Origin: Syntrophaceae bacterium
GTDB taxonomy: Bacteria; Desulfobacterota; Syntrophorhabdia; Syntrophorhabdales; WCHB1-27
Direction: 5' to 3'
DNA length: 8,164 nucleotides
Assembly (NCBI GenBank): GCA_003165115.1
Contig: PLSJ01000325.1
Span: 1 to 8,164 of the forward strand
Of this stretch, positions 1 to 5,907 are shown one piece after another. The first letter of the stretch is position 1, and every line of letters begins with the position of its first letter. Made by a program: the position numbers and the translations under genes. The notes beneath the pieces were generated by a model, which was given only the letters and a program-made list of their open reading frames with translations, did not search any database and was not told the origin of the DNA.

Positions 1-171
1 ATCCTGAAGGTGCGTCCCCTGGCGCGTCTCGGGTATTATGACTATACGACGGTGGACTCCCTGTTCGAGATGGTGATACCCGGCGGCAACGACCGGCTGC
101 TCATCGGCCTCGAAGGCGCGCCCATTGGCCGTGGGTGCGAAAGGAAGGAACGGGAGAAACGGGGTCTTTGA
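1..171 (+). CDS. Flavin reductase-like domain protein, C-terminal fragment
   Basis: Open from the first base in frame 1 to a TGA at 169-171, giving the last 56 residues of a protein whose start lies outside the window. The segment PLARLGYYDYTTVDSLFEM resembles the C-terminal end of flavin reductase-like (flavoredoxin-type) domains, where a 'PLgRLGxxxY...lFEM' stretch closes the FMN-binding split barrel. Such proteins bind FMN and usually act as reductases or electron carriers in the cytoplasm. After LLIGLEGAP comes a short, highly charged tail (CERKEREKR) that looks like a non-conserved extension. The stop lies only 3 nt from the stop of the convergent downstream gene, leaving no room for a terminator between them. 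The family call rests on about 35 residues and is tentative; that this is the end of a real gene is more certain. Confidence 0.55.
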   Translation: MLKVRPLARLGYYDYTTVDSLFEMVIPGGNDRLLIGLEGAPIGRGCERKEREKRGL

Positions 172-174
172 GCT

Positions 175-657
175 TCACCCCTTCCCGTGGGCCCTGGCCT
201 GACCCGGCGCCCTCATCCGGACGCGGAAAACGCGCAGGAAAATTCCGGTGCCGATCCCCCAGAAGCCGTTAACCAGAAAGACGGTCACCAGGAACGGCGG
301 ATACCAGCCCCCTCCGAGGGGACGTCCCTTGAGGGGCAGGACGATGACGAGGGCACACAAGGACGGAAGGACGGCGCCGAAGAGGAAGGCGGTGACCCAG
401 TAGGCCGGGCCCCGCGGGAAAGAGGCGTCGGCAAAAGCGAAGACTATCCCCCAGATGCCGCCCCAGAAGGCGAGAGAGAGGACGGCGGGTATCCCCATGG
501 GCTGCGTATGGGCCATGACGAAAGGAGGCATGGGCGCAATGCCCGCGGCCCACAGCAACCCGAGAGCCAACTGATGAAAAATCAAGGTGGCGAGAAAACC
601 CGCGATGAAGCCGGGAACGACGCGGCTCAAGCTCGTGCCGGAGTGTCTGTCGGTCAT
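175..657 (-). CDS. Conserved hypothetical four-helix integral membrane protein
   Basis: A 160-residue protein with four evident hydrophobic helices at about residues 13-36, 56-77, 87-108 and 120-143. The loops are short, the N-terminus is short and polar, and the C-terminal tail is basic (RVFRVRMRAPGQARAHGKG), which suggests the tail faces the cytoplasm. A good ribosome site (AAGGAGG on the minus strand, 6 nt before the ATG) supports the start at 657. It lies 67 nt downstream of the desaturase on the same strand with no terminator-like structure between, so the two are probably cotranscribed. I see no catalytic motif, signal-peptide cleavage site or metal-binding cluster and cannot name a family. 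The position suggests, but does not show, a role linked to the membrane lipid enzyme upstream. Confidence 0.8.
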   Translation of the reverse strand: MTDRHSGTSLSRVVPGFIAGFLATLIFHQLALGLLWAAGIAPMPPFVMAHTQPMGIPAVLSLAFWGGIWGIVFAFADASFPRGPAYWVTAFLFGAVLPSLCALVIVLPLKGRPLGGGWYPPFLVTVFLVNGFWGIGTGIFLRVFRVRMRAPGQARAHGKG

Positions 658-724
658 GGGGGCCCTCCTTTTCGCTTCGTATCATTCTTAATCATGCAAA
701 TCGGGAAATGCAAGGGGCGCGCCT

Positions 725-1864
725 TCACGGCGCCGCCCCCGGTCTTCCCATTTCCCGCAGCCAGCGGTAATGCTCGGCCAGACCTGTCCAGAAAGAACGG
801 TGTTCGGCGTATTTCACGCCGAACTCCCGGCATGTCTCCTCGACTATCCGCGCCATGCCGGGGTAGTTCACGTGGCAGATCGAGGGGAACAGATGGTGTT
901 CCAGGTGGAAGTTGAGACCTCCGAAGAACCACGTCCTGGCCCGGCTGTGCCGGTCGTAGTCGAGGGTCACCTGGGCCTGGTGCACGGCCCAGGGGTTCTC
1001 CATCTCGTGGGAGGTCGCGTCCGGCAGGGGGAAATCGGAGAGGCCGGTGCAGTGCGGCAACTGGAAGACGACGGAAAGCGGCACGCCCATGATGAGGACG
1101 ACCACGGCGTAGTAAAAAAGGACGACCACAATGGTGTGGCGGGACAGGGGGAGCGCGAGGGCCAGGGTGAAGAAGAGCGCCTTCCCCGCGATAAAGGCGG
1201 CAAGGTCCCAGCCCTTCGGCCGGGGCGTCCGGTGCGCGTGGATCCTGCCAGCTATGGCGTGATGAAAATCGCTGTACAGATGGAATTTCATCACGATACA
1301 GGCATAGAGCGCCCAGACGTACAGGTGCTGCCAGCGATGGAACCACCGCCTCTTCTGGTGGGGCGCAAACCGGGCAACCCTGCCCAGGTCTATATCGGGG
1401 TCGTAGCCCACTATGTTGACGTAGTTGTGGTGGTACATGGCATGCTTCCAGTGCCAGACATAGGAGCTGGCGCCGATCAGGTCGAGCGTCATGGCCGCCG
1501 CCTTGTTGACCCACCGAAGGTCCGAAAAGGCGCGGTGCCCCCCATCGTGCATGATGTTGAACCCTATCCCCGTCATGGAGAGGGCGAGCACGCACGCGGC
1601 CGCCAGGCCCTGCCACAGGTCCCGCGCAAAGAAGACCAGCAGCAGGTATGACGAAAAGAAGCAGGCCAGGAGGACGGCGGCTTTCACGTATATGTGCGGG
1701 CTGCCGCGTCTCGGCCGGCCGGTGCGCCGAAAGTAGTCGTCGACACGCCGGCGCAGCGCATTCTGGAACTCCGCGTCGGCGTTGAATTTCAGCCTCTGTC
1801 GTGGTTTATCCGGCTGATAGGGACCATTGTTGGCTTTTTCGTTCTCTTTTTGTCTCTCCGGCAT
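725..1864 (-). CDS. Membrane fatty acid desaturase (DesA / COG3239 type)
   Basis: A 379-residue di-iron membrane desaturase that would insert a cis double bond into an acyl chain using O2 and an external electron donor. Three histidine boxes are visible: HDGGH at 106-110, HAMYHH at 141-146 and HLEHH at 320-324, the last within GGLNFHLEHHLFP, followed by ICHVNYPGMARIVEETCREFGV, typical of linoleoyl-CoA/acyl-lipid desaturases. Hydrophobic helices lie near 59-80, 86-104, 180-193 and 222-268. There is no fused cytochrome b5 domain. The first residue of the third box is His, not the Gln of front-end (delta-5/delta-6) enzymes, so regiospecificity cannot be assigned. I chose the ATG at 1864; an in-frame TTG at 1876 would add four residues. 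Neither has a strong ribosome site. It is divergent from the cyclopropane synthase gene, which acts on unsaturated chains, and is followed by a small membrane protein gene. Confidence 0.92.
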   Translation of the reverse strand: MPERQKENEKANNGPYQPDKPRQRLKFNADAEFQNALRRRVDDYFRRTGRPRRGSPHIYVKAAVLLACFFSSYLLLVFFARDLWQGLAAACVLALSMTGIGFNIMHDGGHRAFSDLRWVNKAAAMTLDLIGASSYVWHWKHAMYHHNYVNIVGYDPDIDLGRVARFAPHQKRRWFHRWQHLYVWALYACIVMKFHLYSDFHHAIAGRIHAHRTPRPKGWDLAAFIAGKALFFTLALALPLSRHTIVVVLFYYAVVVLIMGVPLSVVFQLPHCTGLSDFPLPDATSHEMENPWAVHQAQVTLDYDRHSRARTWFFGGLNFHLEHHLFPSICHVNYPGMARIVEETCREFGVKYAEHRSFWTGLAEHYRWLREMGRPGAAP

Positions 1865-1915
1865 CCCACATCCCAAGATGATGAACGGTCAATGCGGATT
1901 CGATGGTTCTGCTGT

Positions 1916-1945
1916 TTTCGCTATATAAATTAATTCTTATCACGG
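1916..1945 (-). promoter_or_regulatory. AT-rich leader, probable promoter zone of the desaturase
   Basis: This is one of the most AT-rich stretches of the window, containing TATATA (minus-strand reading of 1922-1927) and TAATTT about 60-75 nt upstream of the desaturase start. No convincing -35 hexamer sits at 16-18 nt from TATATA. The pair TTCCCA / TAATTT at 17-nt spacing is a weak alternative. The zone is proposed because the desaturase is the first gene on its strand here and must start transcription in this interval; the exact hexamers are uncertain. Confidence 0.3.
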
Positions 1946-1987
1946 CCGTTGGGAAGGGCAGGGGCAAACATTTTAACCCCCTGCGTA

Positions 1988-2016
1988 TTGACAAGTTTCG
2001 GGGAATCGCATAGTCT
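1988..2016 (+). promoter_or_regulatory. Sigma70-like promoter of the cyclopropane synthase gene
   Basis: A perfect TTGACA at 1988-1993 is followed after 17 nt by TAGTCT (2011-2016). The -10 match is only 3 of 6, so activation or a modest basal level is possible. It lies 74 nt before the chosen ATG at 2090. It also shows why an earlier in-frame ATG at 1949 is unlikely to be the start: that codon would lie upstream of the promoter. Confidence 0.45.
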
Positions 2017-2018
2017 TG

Positions 2019-2028
2019 CTGTATACAG
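2019..2028. promoter_or_regulatory. Perfect 10-bp palindrome CTGTATACAG, candidate operator
   Basis: CTGTATACAG is its own reverse complement and begins 2 nt after the proposed -10 hexamer, at the expected transcription start, a usual site for a repressor. The core TGTATACA equals the centre of the Bacillus subtilis GntR operator, as far as I recall it, so a GntR-family protein such as the one encoded at 3527 is a conceivable binder. A 10-bp palindrome can occur by chance, so this is only a candidate. Confidence 0.3.
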
Positions 2029-2089
2029 TCCTGCGTGTTGTCCTTGCAAAGAGAGTCGGCGATCGAAAACGGGTCGCCCGGAGAGGCTC

Positions 2090-3337
2090 ATGAAGGAAGT
2101 CCTTCGAGGGTTGCTGCGGACAGTAAGCGAACACCTGCCCGATGTCGCATTCAAGGTCTGTTTCTGGGACGGGGAAAGCGAGACGTTTGGGAACGGCACG
2201 GCGGGCTTTACCGTGACGTTCAAAACGGAAGACGCCGTAAAGAGCGTCTTCAGACGGGGATCGACCGGGTTCAGGGAAGCATACGTCGACGGCGGCATCG
2301 AGGTGGAAGGCGACCTTCAACAGTTCTTCCGCGTCGGCATGGACCCGCGCATCCAGTATATGAAACTGCCCCCGAGGGTAAAGGCGGGCATCCTCCTCCA
2401 GCACCTCCGGTCGCTCAATACCATCAAAAGGTCTCCCGCGAACATCGCCCATCACTATGACCTCGGGGACGACTTCTTCCAGCAGTACCTCGACGAGAGC
2501 ATGACCTATTCGTGCGCCTATTTCAGGAAAGAAGAAGACACCCTGGAGGATGTGCAGCGGCAGAAGTACGACTACATCTGCAAAAAGCTCCGCCTGTCGC
2601 CGGGCGAGACACTGGTGGATATCGGGTGCGGGTGGGGCGGCATGCTCTTATACGCGGCCCGTCACTACGGCGTAACCGGCGCCGGGTGCACCCTTTCGGC
2701 GCGCCAGGCCGGCTACGCGAGGGAAAGGGCGGCGCGGGAGGGGCTGGACGGGTGCATCACCATCCTCCTCAAGGACTACCGGAACATGACGGGCACCTTC
2801 GACAAGTTCGTCTCCATAGGCATGTTCGAGCACGTGGGGAAAGGCTTCGCCGCGACGTTCATGGAGCGGGCCAGCGGCCTGCTGAAGCCGGGCGGCCTCG
2901 GCCTCCTGCACACCGTGGGAAAAGAGCGCCGCACGGCCGGCGACCCCTGGACGATGAAGTACATTTTTCCGGGCGCGTACATCCCCATACTCGATGAAGT
3001 GGTGCGGGAGATGGGAGAAAAAATGCTCGTGCCGGTCGATATCGAAAACCTTCGCCTCCATTATGCCGCGACCCTCGACGAGTGGGGCAGGCGGCTCGAA
3101 AGAAACGCCCCGGCCGTCGAGAAGCTCACCGGGCCGACGGTCGTCCGCATGTGGCGCATGTACCTTAACGGCAGCGCCGCGGCTTTCAGGTGGGGCGACG
3201 CCAGGCTCTATCAGATACTTTTCAGCAACGGGCCCAATAACGCGCTGCCCCTGACGCGCGAACATCTCTACGCCGCGGCCACGGACCAAAGCCCCCCTGC
3301 GGCATCGAACGCGCCGTCCCGGTTGAAGATCGTATAG
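2090..3337 (+). CDS. cfa: Cyclopropane-fatty-acyl-phospholipid synthase
   Basis: A 415-residue cytoplasmic, membrane-associating SAM-dependent methyltransferase that converts cis double bonds of phospholipid acyl chains to cyclopropane rings. Family hallmarks: HHYDLGDDFF at 121-130, YSCAYF with Cys142, the SAM loop VDIGCGWGG at 176-184, GMFEHVG with Glu247, LLHTVG with His274, and Tyr325 in LHYAATL. The last four correspond to the bicarbonate/active-site residues Cys139, Glu239, His266 and Tyr317 of E. coli Cfa, so the enzyme should be active. The C-terminal MWRMYLNGSAAAFRWGD stretch is also typical, and length matches the family (about 380-430). The frame is open from an ATG at 1949, but the first 47 residues from there are unlike the family and precede the promoter. 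The ATG at 2090 has GGAGAGG just upstream and begins the conserved part. It is divergent from the desaturase, which could supply its substrate. Confidence 0.93.
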   Translation: MKEVLRGLLRTVSEHLPDVAFKVCFWDGESETFGNGTAGFTVTFKTEDAVKSVFRRGSTGFREAYVDGGIEVEGDLQQFFRVGMDPRIQYMKLPPRVKAGILLQHLRSLNTIKRSPANIAHHYDLGDDFFQQYLDESMTYSCAYFRKEEDTLEDVQRQKYDYICKKLRLSPGETLVDIGCGWGGMLLYAARHYGVTGAGCTLSARQAGYARERAAREGLDGCITILLKDYRNMTGTFDKFVSIGMFEHVGKGFAATFMERASGLLKPGGLGLLHTVGKERRTAGDPWTMKYIFPGAYIPILDEVVREMGEKMLVPVDIENLRLHYAATLDEWGRRLERNAPAVEKLTGPTVVRMWRMYLNGSAAAFRWGDARLYQILFSNGPNNALPLTREHLYAAATDQSPPAASNAPSRLKIV

Positions 3338-3363
3338 GTAACAATCCAGAATCGGGTGAATGC

Positions 3364-3392
3364 CCCCTCACGGACCACGCCTTCGGCGCGGT
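3364..3392. repeat. Palindromic element copy A (partial)
   Basis: These 29 nt match the reverse complement of the perfect palindrome at 5799-5843 at 28 of 29 positions, including the TTC centre, which is the complement of the GAA loop there. The single difference (A at 3377) puts an A-C mismatch into its own short stem (CCACGCC / GGCGCGG around TTC). The right arm ends after GCGCGGT, where the sequence changes to a C-run, so this copy is truncated or decayed. It lies 26 nt after the cfa stop codon. Confidence 0.7.
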
Positions 3393-3394
3393 GC

Positions 3395-3421
3395 CCCCCT
3401 CTTTCCGAAGGGGCGAGGGGG
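3395..3421. terminator. Second hairpin downstream of cfa, possible terminator
   Basis: CCCCCTC at 3395-3401 pairs with GAGGGGG at 3415-3421. The stem continues inward with one mismatch, two G-U and two G-C pairs to a GAA loop at 3407-3409. No T-run follows at once; the nearest is TTTTTT at 3441-3446, 19 nt further on, so it is not a classical intrinsic terminator. Together with copy A it makes a strongly structured 3' end for the cfa transcript. The 10-mer CCCTCTTTCC inside it recurs at 3430-3439. Confidence 0.35.
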
Positions 3422-3443
3422 AATCCGGACCCTCTTTCCATTT

Positions 3444-3489
3444 TTTGTTGACAAACCGTTTGCGACGTATATATCATCTGTCTGACAAA
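3444..3489. promoter_or_regulatory. Candidate GntR autoregulatory operators (two TGT/ACA sites)
   Basis: Two similar dyads bracket the -10 area. TTTGTTGACAAA (3444-3455) has TTTGT/ACAAA arms around 2 nt and overlaps the -35. TGTCTGACA (3479-3487) has TGTC/GACA arms around one base and lies just after the -10. Both contain TGACAAA (3449-3455 and 3483-3489), 34 nt apart. Inverted TNGT...ACNA half sites are usual for GntR/FCD regulators, and the first gene downstream encodes one, so autorepression is a reasonable inference. Confidence 0.4.
3448..3477 (+). promoter_or_regulatory. Strong sigma70-like promoter of the gntR-ubiD unit
   Basis: A perfect TTGACA at 3448-3453 precedes an AT-rich -10 area. 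TATCAT at 3472-3477 (5 of 6, 18-nt spacer) and TATATC at 3470-3475 (4 of 6, 16-nt spacer) are the two likely -10 choices. This is the best promoter in the window, about 50 nt before the regulator's ATG, and is preceded by a T-run (3441-3446). Confidence 0.65.
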
Positions 3490-3526
3490 TGCACTATTCA
3501 CCACAGAGGACGGAGGAGGGACGGCG

Positions 3527-4372
3527 ATGAAAGGAACGGCCGACTCCGGCGTGACGGAAAAGACACCGGTTATTCGCAAGAGGACTTCCGTGGTGTTTTC
3601 ACGGGTCCGCCCAAAGAGGGCCTTCGAGGAGGTGTCCGCCGAGATCAAGCGCACGATCTTTTCGGGCGTCCTCAAGCCGGGAGACATACTCCCTTCGGAA
3701 CAGCAGCTTGCGGACCAGTTCGGGGTGGGCCGCCAGACCGTGCGGGAGGCGCTCCGGCGCCTGGAGACCTCGGGCTTCATCGCGACGCAGAAGGGGGCTT
3801 CCGGGGGGCCTGTCGTGGTCGATACGATCCTCGATTCGATGAAGGGCCTCTTCCTCGACGCCTTCCTGGTAAAGAAGGTCACCACCGACGAGTTGACGAC
3901 GGCCCGTCTCGACATCGAGAAAATGGTCCTGAAGAACGTCTTCAAGGTGGAGGACAAGGGGGACGTCGCGCTGATCAGGCAGGCCCTGGAAGAGGCCAAA
4001 AGAAAGATGGACCAGGGCCTCGACGGGTTCGAGGACAACGTGCGTTTCCACAAGCTGCTCGCCCAGGCCACCAGGAATTACGTCTTCGTCATCCTGGTGG
4101 AATCGCTGATGGCGGTGGTCGCTCATTTCCACAGCCTGCTGACGATCGACCCGGCGACCGTCAAAAGCGCGAACTTGGCGCACTTTCTCATCCTCGACGC
4201 GATCGAGAAAGGTGACGAGCCGCGGGCGCAGGCGGCGCTGGAGGAAGACATCCTCCACGTGGACCTCAGGTACAGAAAGCTGAACAGACGCAACGACCTT
4301 AACCGGGGCATTCCGGCGACGCCCGCGGATGGGCGCGGAGACGGAACGCGGAGTGTGCCGAAAAAAGGCTGA
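3527..4372 (+). CDS. GntR-family transcriptional regulator, FadR/FCD subfamily
   Basis: A 281-residue DNA-binding regulator. Residues about 29-98 form the GntR winged helix: LKPGDILPSEQQLADQFGVGRQTVREALRRLE holds the recognition helix (GVGRQTVREALRRLE), and the wing follows with GGPVVV. Residues about 120-250 are an all-helical FCD ligand domain: ARLDIE with Arg127/Glu131, NVRFH with His175, and AHFLILDAIEKGD with His219. FCD domains usually bind a metal and a small carboxylate. Here the usual Asp of DxxFH is Asn171, and the position of the last ligand His appears to be Asp241, with a His at 244. A basic, probably disordered tail covers 255-281. GGAGGAGGG, 6 nt before the ATG, fixes the start. 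It lies 37 nt upstream of ubiD on the same strand and likely controls that unit and itself. The ligand is unknown. Confidence 0.92.
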   Translation: MKGTADSGVTEKTPVIRKRTSVVFSRVRPKRAFEEVSAEIKRTIFSGVLKPGDILPSEQQLADQFGVGRQTVREALRRLETSGFIATQKGASGGPVVVDTILDSMKGLFLDAFLVKKVTTDELTTARLDIEKMVLKNVFKVEDKGDVALIRQALEEAKRKMDQGLDGFEDNVRFHKLLAQATRNYVFVILVESLMAVVAHFHSLLTIDPATVKSANLAHFLILDAIEKGDEPRAQAALEEDILHVDLRYRKLNRRNDLNRGIPATPADGRGDGTRSVPKKG

Positions 4373-4409
4373 GCCAAAAAAAATACTGAAAAAAGAGGGA
4401 GGAGCAGGC

Positions 4410-5798
4410 ATGAAGAAGAATCCGGACCAGAGGGATTGGATCGAAACGCTCGAAAAAGCGGGCGAGCTCGTCACGCTGACGAAGCCGGTGGACCCGAGCA
4501 CGGAGATGGGGGCCTTGCTCTACAAAGCAAGGGACAAGGCGCTCTTTTTTAAGAATGTCAAAGGATTCCCCGGTTGGAAGGCGCTCGGAATGGCGCCGGG
4601 CAACCTGAGGCAGGCGGCGCTGGCCTTCGGCGTCCCCATCGAGGACGTGATCAGGGAGTTCTCGAAAAGGGGCAAGAACCTCATCAAGCCCGTGGTCGTT
4701 GACGACGGGCCGGTCTGCGAGGTCGTGACCGAGGGAGACCAGGTGGACGTCACGAAGTTCCCGGCGCACATCGCGGGTGTGCGCGACGGCGGCCGCTATA
4801 TTACCTCCGGCCTCATCATCGCCCGCGACCCGGATACGGGGATCCTTAACATGTCTTTTCACCGGATGATGATCAAGGGTCCGCGCAGACTTGGCCTGCT
4901 GCTGGTGCCCCGCCACCTCTATCAGATCTTCCGGAAGAACGAGGCGAACAATAAGCCGACGCCCATATCCGTGATGATTGGGAACCACCCCATGTTCTAT
5001 TTCGCGGCTGCCTACACGGGAGCGGCCGACCTGGACGAGCTCGACCTCGCGGGCGCGCTGCTGGGGGAACCGGTCCAGGTGGTCAAGTGCGCGACGAATG
5101 ACCTGCACGTCCCCGCGTTCGCCGAGGTCTGCTTCGAGGGGCAGATCCTGCCCGGCGTGAGGGAAGAGGAGGGACCGTTCTCCGAGTTCCAGGACTACTA
5201 CATCTCCGGGACCGGCATGAACCCGGTGATACAGGTCGACAGGGTCATGATGCGGAAGGACCCGATTTACAAGGAGATTCAGAACGGGTCGGAAGTGGAG
5301 GGATGCATCTACCACAAGATCCCCATGTCAACGGCGATGTACGAGCGGCTGCAGACGGTGGGCGGCTTCACCGACCTCGTCAACGTGATGATCCTGCCGG
5401 GCATTTTCGCCGCCGTGGTCCAGTTGAAGCAGCGTTTCAAGGGTGAGGCGAAGAACGTGCTCATGGGCGCGCTTTCCTCGCAGTATCTCCATCCGAAGGT
5501 GGTGATCGCGGTAGACGAGGACGTGGACATCTTTAACCCCGCTGACGTGCTCTGGGCGATCAATACCAGGGTCAACCCCGCGTCGGACGTCTTCATCGTG
5601 GACAATACGCGCATCCACCCGATGGACCCCACGGGCGTGGAAGTCGTGAAGCCGGGCAACCCCCTCGGCTGGTCCAGGATGGGATCGAAGATGGGCATCG
5701 ACGCCACGAAGCCGCCGATTTCCGAGCCGGAGGCCAGGGCGGAGTTCGAGCGCATAAGGCCGATCAACCCGGACATCAGGAGAGAAGACTACCTGTAA
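4410..5798 (+). CDS. UbiD-family prenylated-FMN decarboxylase
   Basis: A 462-residue cytoplasmic (de)carboxylase of the UbiD superfamily, which uses prenylated FMN to remove CO2 from, or sometimes add it to, aromatic or unsaturated acids. Visible catalytic features: Asn147 and Arg152 in LNMSFHRMM, His169 in VPRHLYQIF, Glu239 in PAFAEVCFEG, and Glu254/Glu259 in EGPFSEF. These fit the metal/cofactor ligands and the Glu-Arg-Glu triad of the family, including the five-residue spacing of the two late glutamates, so activity is expected. VDEDVDIFNPADVLWAI at 368-384 is another family signature. The frame is open further upstream, but GGGAGGAG 5 nt before the ATG at 4410 and the start of homology set the start. 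Substrate cannot be read from sequence; 4-hydroxybenzoate-type or other aryl carboxylates are typical. No ubiX (prFMN maker) is in the window. The regulator upstream and carrier downstream suggest catabolism rather than ubiquinone synthesis. Confidence 0.92.
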   Translation: MKKNPDQRDWIETLEKAGELVTLTKPVDPSTEMGALLYKARDKALFFKNVKGFPGWKALGMAPGNLRQAALAFGVPIEDVIREFSKRGKNLIKPVVVDDGPVCEVVTEGDQVDVTKFPAHIAGVRDGGRYITSGLIIARDPDTGILNMSFHRMMIKGPRRLGLLLVPRHLYQIFRKNEANNKPTPISVMIGNHPMFYFAAAYTGAADLDELDLAGALLGEPVQVVKCATNDLHVPAFAEVCFEGQILPGVREEEGPFSEFQDYYISGTGMNPVIQVDRVMMRKDPIYKEIQNGSEVEGCIYHKIPMSTAMYERLQTVGGFTDLVNVMILPGIFAAVVQLKQRFKGEAKNVLMGALSSQYLHPKVVIAVDEDVDIFNPADVLWAINTRVNPASDVFIVDNTRIHPMDPTGVEVVKPGNPLGWSRMGSKMGIDATKPPISEPEARAEFERIRPINPDIRREDYL

Positions 5799-5843
5799 AG
5801 GCCCCTCACGGACCGCGCCGAAGGCGCGGTCCGTGAGGGGCCT
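5799..5843. repeat. Perfect 21-bp inverted repeat with GAA loop (palindromic element copy B)
   Basis: The arms 5799-5819 and 5823-5843 are perfectly complementary, with a 3-nt GAA loop, giving a very stable GC-rich hairpin that begins at the base after the ubiD stop codon. No T-run follows, so it is not a typical intrinsic terminator. It could shield the gntR-ubiD mRNA from 3' exonucleases, attenuate read-through into the transporter, or be a dispersed palindromic (REP-like) element. A related copy in inverted orientation lies at 3364-3392. Confidence 0.85.
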
Positions 5844-5907
5844 CGCCGTTTCCCGCGGGGAGGTCTATTGTCGAATTATCGGGGAAGAGCAGCAACAGGG
5901 GGTTTCA

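Noticed and set aside
770..1651. Long plus-strand open frame opposite the desaturase, with others at 187-915 (+) and 654-1616 (minus, another frame)
   Set aside because: High-GC codon bias leaves the opposite strand open. The translations are low-complexity and Arg/Pro/Gly-rich with no recognisable motifs, while the desaturase frame has all three histidine boxes.
2019..2028. LexA-type SOS box
   Set aside because: The CTGT and ACAG halves are present, but the spacer is 2 nt rather than the 8 nt of the proteobacterial LexA box.
1949..2089. N-terminal 47-residue extension of the cyclopropane synthase from an earlier ATG
   Set aside because: It would start upstream of the best promoter (1988-2016), is unlike the family, and the ATG at 2090 has its own ribosome site.
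3338..3526. CRISPR-like repeats or a small RNA gene in the cfa-gntR gap
   Set aside because: Only one partial palindrome and one hairpin are present, with no regularly spaced repeats and no promoter-hairpin-T-run arrangement for an independent RNA.
4329..4409. Upstream in-frame extension of ubiD overlapping the end of gntR
   Set aside because: The added 27 residues are Lys-rich and non-conserved; they translate the ribosome site GGGAGGAG itself, which serves the ATG at 4410.
3599..4501. 300-codon minus-strand open frame opposite gntR and the start of ubiD
   Set aside because: It spans two clearly coding plus-strand genes, including their ribosome site, and its translation shows no family pattern.
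5799..5843. Classical intrinsic terminator
   Set aside because: The stem is strong, but the following bases (CGCCGTTTCCCG) contain no T-run, so it is listed as an inverted repeat.
5833..5907. GTG start inside the right arm of the hairpin for the transporter
   Set aside because: The codon would be locked in a 21-bp stem with no free ribosome site; the ATG at 5908 has AGGGGG at good spacing.
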